This document shows, in pieces, positions 6,386-9,328 of a DNA stretch of 9,328 nucleotides. Every line of letters begins with the position of its first letter. Position 1 is the stretch's first letter. The notes under the pieces are model-generated. The model had not been told where the DNA came from and made no database searches. It saw only the letters and a program-made list of their open reading frames with translations. The translations under genes and the position numbers were made by a program. Source of the stretch: JACMMS01 sp043758775 (lineage in GTDB: Bacteria > Pseudomonadota > Gammaproteobacteria > Burkholderiales > Methylophilaceae); contig JAYVMU010000065.1 in assembly GCA_043758775.1 (NCBI GenBank), forward strand, positions 1 to 9,328, read 5' to 3'.

Positions 6386-6433
6386 TAGTCAAATTTAGCC
6401 ACAAATAGCCTCAATTAGTTACGTTTTAGCTAC
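6386..6433. repeat. Five short TAG repeats phased at about 10 bp (possible integrase arm sites)
   Basis: TAG triplets start at 6386, 6396, 6406, 6416 and 6427, within repeats of the type TAGCCACAAA, TAGCCTCAAT, TAGTTACGTT and TAGCTACGTC. The spacing matches one helical turn. Similar short tandem repeats flank att cores of P4-type integrases, where they bind the integrase arm domain. Here they lie about 75 bases from the tRNA-derived core. No integrase gene is in the window. Confidence 0.5.
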
Positions 6434-6480
6434 GTCTAATCTGTATATGTTAATTTCAGTTTCAATTTCAATTAATAACG

Positions 6481-6531
6481 GCCAGATATCTGGCTACGAT
6501 TACAGCACCTCCACCCATTTTAGTGGAGGTG
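6481..6531. repeat. Perfect 14-bp palindrome followed by a strong 9-bp hairpin
   Basis: GCCAGATATCTGGC (6481-6494) is a perfect palindrome. CACCTCCAC (6506-6514) then pairs with GTGGAGGTG (6523-6531) around an 8-base loop. Neither strand has a T-run after the hairpin, so it is not an ordinary terminator. It may belong to the lost end of the integrative element. The rest of 6313-6580 holds no open frame worth calling. Confidence 0.5.
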
Positions 6532-6581
6532 GCGGAGGTAGCTTATATTTTTACTTAGTTTAGTCCGCTAAAGAGGATATA

Positions 6582-6621
6582 TTGTAAATTAATTTGCAAA
6601 TTACAATTTTATTACTATAAT
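6582..6621 (+). promoter_or_regulatory. hipBA promoter with overlapping palindromic operator
   Basis: TATAAT at 6616-6621 is a perfect -10 box. TTGCAA at 6594-6599 is a plausible -35 with a 16-base spacer. A perfect 14-bp palindrome, TAATTTGCAAATTA (6590-6603), covers the -35, and an outer pair TTGTAA/TTACAA (6582-6587, 6601-6606) surrounds it. HipB-type antitoxins repress their own operon through such sites. Transcription should start near 6628, about 20 bases before hipB. Confidence 0.7.
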
Positions 6622-6648
6622 GGACTAATCTACTTAAATTGATTCATT

Positions 6649-6960
6649 ATGACCACTATAGCGGATTTTTTAACAAATAATGAGATTGCTCAGGTAGTAG
6701 GAGAGCGTTTACGCGCTAAGCGACTTGAACAAAACTTAACTGCGGCATCGGTCTCAGAACGAAGCGGACTAAATGTAAAAACCATACTCGATATGGAGTC
6801 TGGAAAAGATGTGAAGCTATCTTCATTCATTAAAGTCTTACGAGTGATGAATCTTCTTGGTCTGCTAGAAGGTTTACTGCCAGATACTTTGCCATCCGGA
6901 GAGGCAATTTCAAGCCGTGGTACGATTCGTAAAAATGCTTATCGTAAAATCAAGAATTAA
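6649..6960 (+). CDS. hipB: HipB-like antitoxin, XRE-family repressor
   Basis: The product is a 103-residue DNA-binding protein that would neutralise HipA and repress the operon. Its helix-turn-helix spans about residues 13-70: VGERLRAKRLEQNLT, then ASVSERSGLNVKTILDMESG (recognition helix region), then SSFIKVLRVMNLLGLL. This is the Cro/C1 fold with the extended last helix usual in HipB-like proteins. The C-terminal 25 residues are basic and Ser-rich and probably flexible, as expected for the HipA-contacting tail. The leader is short with no clear Shine-Dalgarno before ATG 6649. It ends two bases before hipA and both read from the palindromic promoter upstream, so the pair is co-transcribed and probably translationally coupled. 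Confidence 0.88.
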   Translation: MTTIADFLTNNEIAQVVGERLRAKRLEQNLTAASVSERSGLNVKTILDMESGKDVKLSSFIKVLRVMNLLGLLEGLLPDTLPSGEAISSRGTIRKNAYRKIKN

Positions 6961-6962
6961 TA

Positions 6963-8258
6963 ATGGCTGTTAAAAAACAAAAAAAATCAGACAAAGATAT
7001 TTCCTCAAAAGCTAAAGTTTCATTATGGGGAAGTGATGTTGGTGAAGTTATCCAGTATGAGAACGGTCGTATTGGATTTGCATATAGTAAAGAGTACGTT
7101 CAAACGGGCTATTCACTATCACCAAAGCAGTTGCCTTTAGAAGCTCGTACATTTGAATTCCCAGAGCTTCGTTCACTAGATGCTTTTTTAGGGTTGCCAG
7201 GCGTTTTTGCCGACTCATTACCAGACTCCTTTGGTAATCTAATCATTAGAAGTTATTTTGAATCAAAAGGTGAGCCAGAAAAAGCTTTAAGTCCAGTACA
7301 ACGTCTTTTGTATGTAGGTAACAGAGCAATGGGTGCTTTGGAGTATTCACCGCATCTACAACGGAAAACTGTAGCAGATGAGCAGGCTTTAGAAATAAAA
7401 GAATTGGTTGAGTCTGCCAGAAAGTTGATTGAAGGTGACACCTCTGATGCAATACAAGAGATTATGAGAGTTGGGGGCTCTGCAGGGGGGGCACGCGCCA
7501 AAGCGTTAATACTATGGGACAAGAAAAATAATAAAGTGAGGTCAGGTTATGCCAGGCCACATAAAGAAGATGAGGCATGGTTAATTAAATTTGATGGAGT
7601 AGGTTCAGCTAATGCTTTGGATATGAAGGCTAAACCTTACAATCGTATCGAATACACTTATGCAAAAATTGCAAAATCGCTAGGTATTCATATGGCAGAG
7701 ATTGACTACCAGCAGGATAAGTCGGGTTTATTTCATTTTATGACGAAACGATTTGACAGAACTGGTATAGAAAAACACCACATGCATAGCCTCGGAGGGA
7801 TGACGCATGTCGATTTTAATCGACCTCAATCTTATAGCTATGAGGCTTGGTTCAGACTGATTCTTGAACTTAAGCTAGGTTATCTAGCCTTAGAGCAGGC
7901 ATATAAAAGGATGATTTTCAATATCGTTGGCAGGAACCAAGATGATCATGTAAAAAACATTTCTTTTTTAATGAAAAGTGAGTCTAAAGAATGGGTGTTA
8001 GCGCCAGCTTATGACTTAACTTTTGCTGCAGGATCTGGATACACTCTACGTCATCAAATGACACTTGGCGGTTTATCAGATGGTTTTACTCGTAAGCTTA
8101 TTGTGGATACTGGTGTTAATTTTGATATTAATAATCCGTCGCTCATTTTAGATGAAGCCATTGAAGAGTTTTCTAAATGGACAGTACTTGCAAATAATAT
8201 AGGTGTTGAGCAAGAAAATATTAACACAGTGAATAAATCTTTGAGGTTGGCTCTATAA
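6963..8258 (+). CDS. hipA: HipA-family serine/threonine kinase toxin
   Basis: HipA kinases halt growth by phosphorylating a target (glutamyl-tRNA synthetase in E. coli) and are held by HipB. This protein has 431 residues, the usual size. After a Lys-rich N-terminus comes the HipA N-terminal subdomain (about 20-130, with LPGVFADSLPDSFGN). The Gly-rich loop VGGSAGGARAKAL (170-182) contains Ser173 at the position of the autophosphorylated Ser150 of E. coli HipA. Next are the ATP-lysine segment WLIKFD (206-211), TKRFDRTG (261-268), the catalytic NQDDHVKN (325-332, probably Asp327) and the metal-binding APAYDLT (Asp351). All key residues are present, so an active kinase is expected. It begins two bases after the hipB stop with no separate Shine-Dalgarno. 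The product target cannot be told from sequence. An hsdR start lies 25 bases downstream. Confidence 0.93.
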   Translation: MAVKKQKKSDKDISSKAKVSLWGSDVGEVIQYENGRIGFAYSKEYVQTGYSLSPKQLPLEARTFEFPELRSLDAFLGLPGVFADSLPDSFGNLIIRSYFESKGEPEKALSPVQRLLYVGNRAMGALEYSPHLQRKTVADEQALEIKELVESARKLIEGDTSDAIQEIMRVGGSAGGARAKALILWDKKNNKVRSGYARPHKEDEAWLIKFDGVGSANALDMKAKPYNRIEYTYAKIAKSLGIHMAEIDYQQDKSGLFHFMTKRFDRTGIEKHHMHSLGGMTHVDFNRPQSYSYEAWFRLILELKLGYLALEQAYKRMIFNIVGRNQDDHVKNISFLMKSESKEWVLAPAYDLTFAAGSGYTLRHQMTLGGLSDGFTRKLIVDTGVNFDINNPSLILDEAIEEFSKWTVLANNIGVEQENINTVNKSLRLAL

Positions 8259-8283
8259 AAGCAAACTAATAGCCTAATTAAAC

Positions 8284-8394
8284 ATGACCGATAACCAAAA
8301 TCCAGAACAAATAGCACGCGACAATATTGACGAGCTTCTGCGTCAAGCTGGCTGGGCTGTACAGCACTCCAAGCAATCGGAAAAGATGTCATGA
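8284..8394 (+). pseudogene. hsdR: Type I restriction enzyme R subunit, N-terminal remnant
   Basis: The first ~27 codons read MTDNQNPEQIARDNIDELL then RQAGWAVQ, the characteristic start of HsdR proteins (ARDNID and AGW). HsdR is normally about 800-1,100 residues and carries the nuclease and translocase of type I restriction. After codon 27 (about 8364) similarity ends, and a short foreign tail leads to TGA at 8392-8394. No hsdM or hsdS is in the window. The start lies 25 bases after hipA. HipBA between type I restriction genes is a known arrangement, so this probably marks a lost restriction locus, with the missing part removed by the junction with the symporter remnant. Confidence 0.7.
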
Positions 8395-8489
8395 ATGATC
8401 ATCTCTTCCCATTTGTCAGCAAGGGCTACAGTTCCCATCATCTCTTGCATTGCACGATGCTCAGGAAAATAAATATTACTATTTTCCAT
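8343..8489 (-). pseudogene. Unrecognised small gene downstream of the symporter, 3'-truncated
   Basis: An ATG at 8489 overlaps the end of the symporter gene (ATGGAAAATAG shares the TAG stop) and has AGGA at 8497-8500, seven bases upstream. The product begins MENSNIYFPEHRAMQEM and continues with GTVALADKWEEMI. It looks like a real coupled gene, but I do not recognise the family. Somewhere between 8395 and 8364 it runs into the hsdR fragment, so the last residues to the TGA at 8343-8345 are antisense to hsdR and foreign. Tight overlap with the symporter suggests a partner of that transporter, but this is inference. Confidence 0.5.
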
Positions 8490-9190
8490 TAGTCAGTCCT
8501 ATATCCGAATTTTTAGGTTGATCATTTGAAACCATGGCAAACAGTTTCTCCACTCGTTGTTTTTCCTCAGAATTTTGTGGGAGGAGATAAGCCATAATGA
8601 TATATGTAAATACATTAACACACAGGGCAACTGCACCAGAAGTCATGCCAAACGCCCATGGCAAATTCCCATGATAGAAGACCTCCAGTATGACGGCCAC
8701 CGTGAATCCAATTGACATACTAGTGATTGCGCCGTACTTGTTTCCTTGTTTCCAAAAAATTCCCATGAATTGTGGCACTGCTAATTGAATAATCCCTTGG
8801 TATGCCATGACACCTAATGAGAATAATGCAGGTAGCTCCAAACAGGCCAACCAAGAAGATAGTATTGTCAAAGCAAGCATTCCGATTTTGGATAATACTA
8901 TCAGTTTGTTTGGTATCTAATTTAAAGTAATTACCTATCAAATCGTTCGCAATTTGAGCGCCAGTAGCTTGGATATTGCCGTCAATGTGACCCATGGTAG
9001 CAGCCAAAAGTATTGCTCCCGCTAAGCCCAGTAGCACCAGTCCGCCAGCTTCTTGAGTCACGATGAACCATACGTCATTTGGATTCCTGGCAACTTCTGG
9101 CAATGCGCCAGCTAACATCCCGAAGATTAACAATGACCCACAAAAAGCCAACGATAAAGGCACGGTGTTGACGGAAACGTCATTGCCCGT
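8479..9190 (-). pseudogene. Sodium:solute symporter (SSS family), truncated and frameshifted
   Basis: Two minus-strand frames together form the C-terminal half of an SSS-family Na+-coupled transporter. The first (9199 to about 8907) includes GLVLLGLAGAILLAATMGHID and TGAQIANDLIGNYFKLDTKQ. The second (about 8904 to TAG at 8479-8481) includes LSKIGMLALTILSSWLA, LGVMAYQGIIQLAVPQFMGIFW and a hydrophilic tail. Dropping one T from the TTT at 8905-8907 joins them as LDTKQLIVLSKIG, so a single-base insertion explains the break. The N-terminal half is missing: similarity fades near 9165-9190, where IS21 istA sequence begins on the other strand. About 235 of an expected 450-550 residues remain. Substrate unknown. 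The true junction is uncertain by about 20 bases. Confidence 0.78.
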
Positions 9191-9227
9191 GCACGGCAAT
9201 GTACGCGGTGCAGAGTATTACCATTAA
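9180..9227 (+). pseudogene. istA: IS21-family transposase IstA, last ~15 codons
   Basis: The plus strand reads SLPVHGNVRGAEYYH to a TAA at 9225-9227, matching the common C-terminus of IstA proteins (HxNVRGxxYY). Everything upstream is a symporter on the opposite strand, so nearly all of istA is gone. It lies 33 bases before istB, the usual istA-istB order, which supports the call despite the short match. Confidence 0.6.
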
Positions 9228-9260
9228 TCATTAAACGACCATTCACAATAAGGACTCATG

Positions 9261-9328
9261 ATGTTACACCAACAGACCCTCACCACTTTAAAGACCCTTA
9301 AATTACCTGGCATGGCCATGGCATTTGA
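9261..9328 (+). CDS. istB: IS21-family helper ATPase IstB, N-terminal part (runs off window)
   Basis: The start MLHQQTLTTLKTLKLPGMAMAF is the typical N-terminal segment of IstB (a short helix with LKLPGMA), the AAA+ protein that assists the IstA transposase in target capture. The frame is open to the window edge, 22 full codons. ATG 9261 is preferred over ATG 9258 because AAGGA at 9250-9254 is better spaced. The Walker motifs would lie outside the window, so intactness cannot be judged. Confidence 0.75.
   Translation, partial: MLHQQTLTTLKTLKLPGMAMAF

Noticed and set aside
6386..6433. CRISPR-like array
   Set aside because: Repeats are about 10 bp with no spacers of constant length and no cas genes; helical phasing fits protein-binding sites better.
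9181..9201. Near-palindrome CATTGCC...GGCAATG as an IS end
   Set aside because: It lies within the istA coding tail, upstream of istB, where an IS21 end cannot be; probably chance.

Overview
The window looks like an accessory region of an AT-rich Gram-negative bacterium. The YHS-type CopA, CueR, ACR3/ArsC pair and the style of the small exported proteins suggest a betaproteobacterium, perhaps Methylophilaceae. That placement is inferred from protein style only and is tentative. No rRNA or intact tRNA is present.

Layout from left to right. The first 297 bases are a minus-strand exported Tyr/His-rich protein that runs off the edge. Next come a gene-free stretch with three 23-bp-period repeats and a serine recombinase fragment fused to a 5'-truncated ACR3 arsenite permease, followed by an intact arsenate reductase gene (arsC). 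A minus-strand remnant of a JAB/JAMM isopeptidase-type gene abuts the 3' two-thirds of a copZ-like HMA copper chaperone. An intact copper block follows: the P-type ATPase copA, the regulator cueR, and a small Met-rich exported protein with a good terminator. Both cueR and the small gene have MerR-type 19-bp-spacer promoters.

At about 6268-6312 lies the 3' half of a tRNA-Lys(UUU), an integrative-element attachment site. Beside it are five 10-bp-phased TAG repeats resembling integrase arm sites, but no integrase. Beyond it are an intact hipBA toxin-antitoxin operon with a palindromic operator over its promoter, and the first ~27 codons of hsdR. Last come a broken minus-strand sodium:solute symporter with its overlapping downstream gene, the last codons of an IS21 istA, and the start of istB at the right edge.

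The intact genes form two working units, copper/arsenic detoxification and hipBA. The rest is a mosaic in which truncated, unrelated genes meet at abrupt junctions (about 1088, 2747, 8364-8395 and 9165-9190). I found no convincing new system. The most interesting points are the copper regulon layout (copA without a visible CueR operator, a CueR-type promoter in front of a Met-rich exported peptide), the orphan attachment site, and the wrecked JAMM gene that may be the trace of an antiphage ubiquitin-like module.
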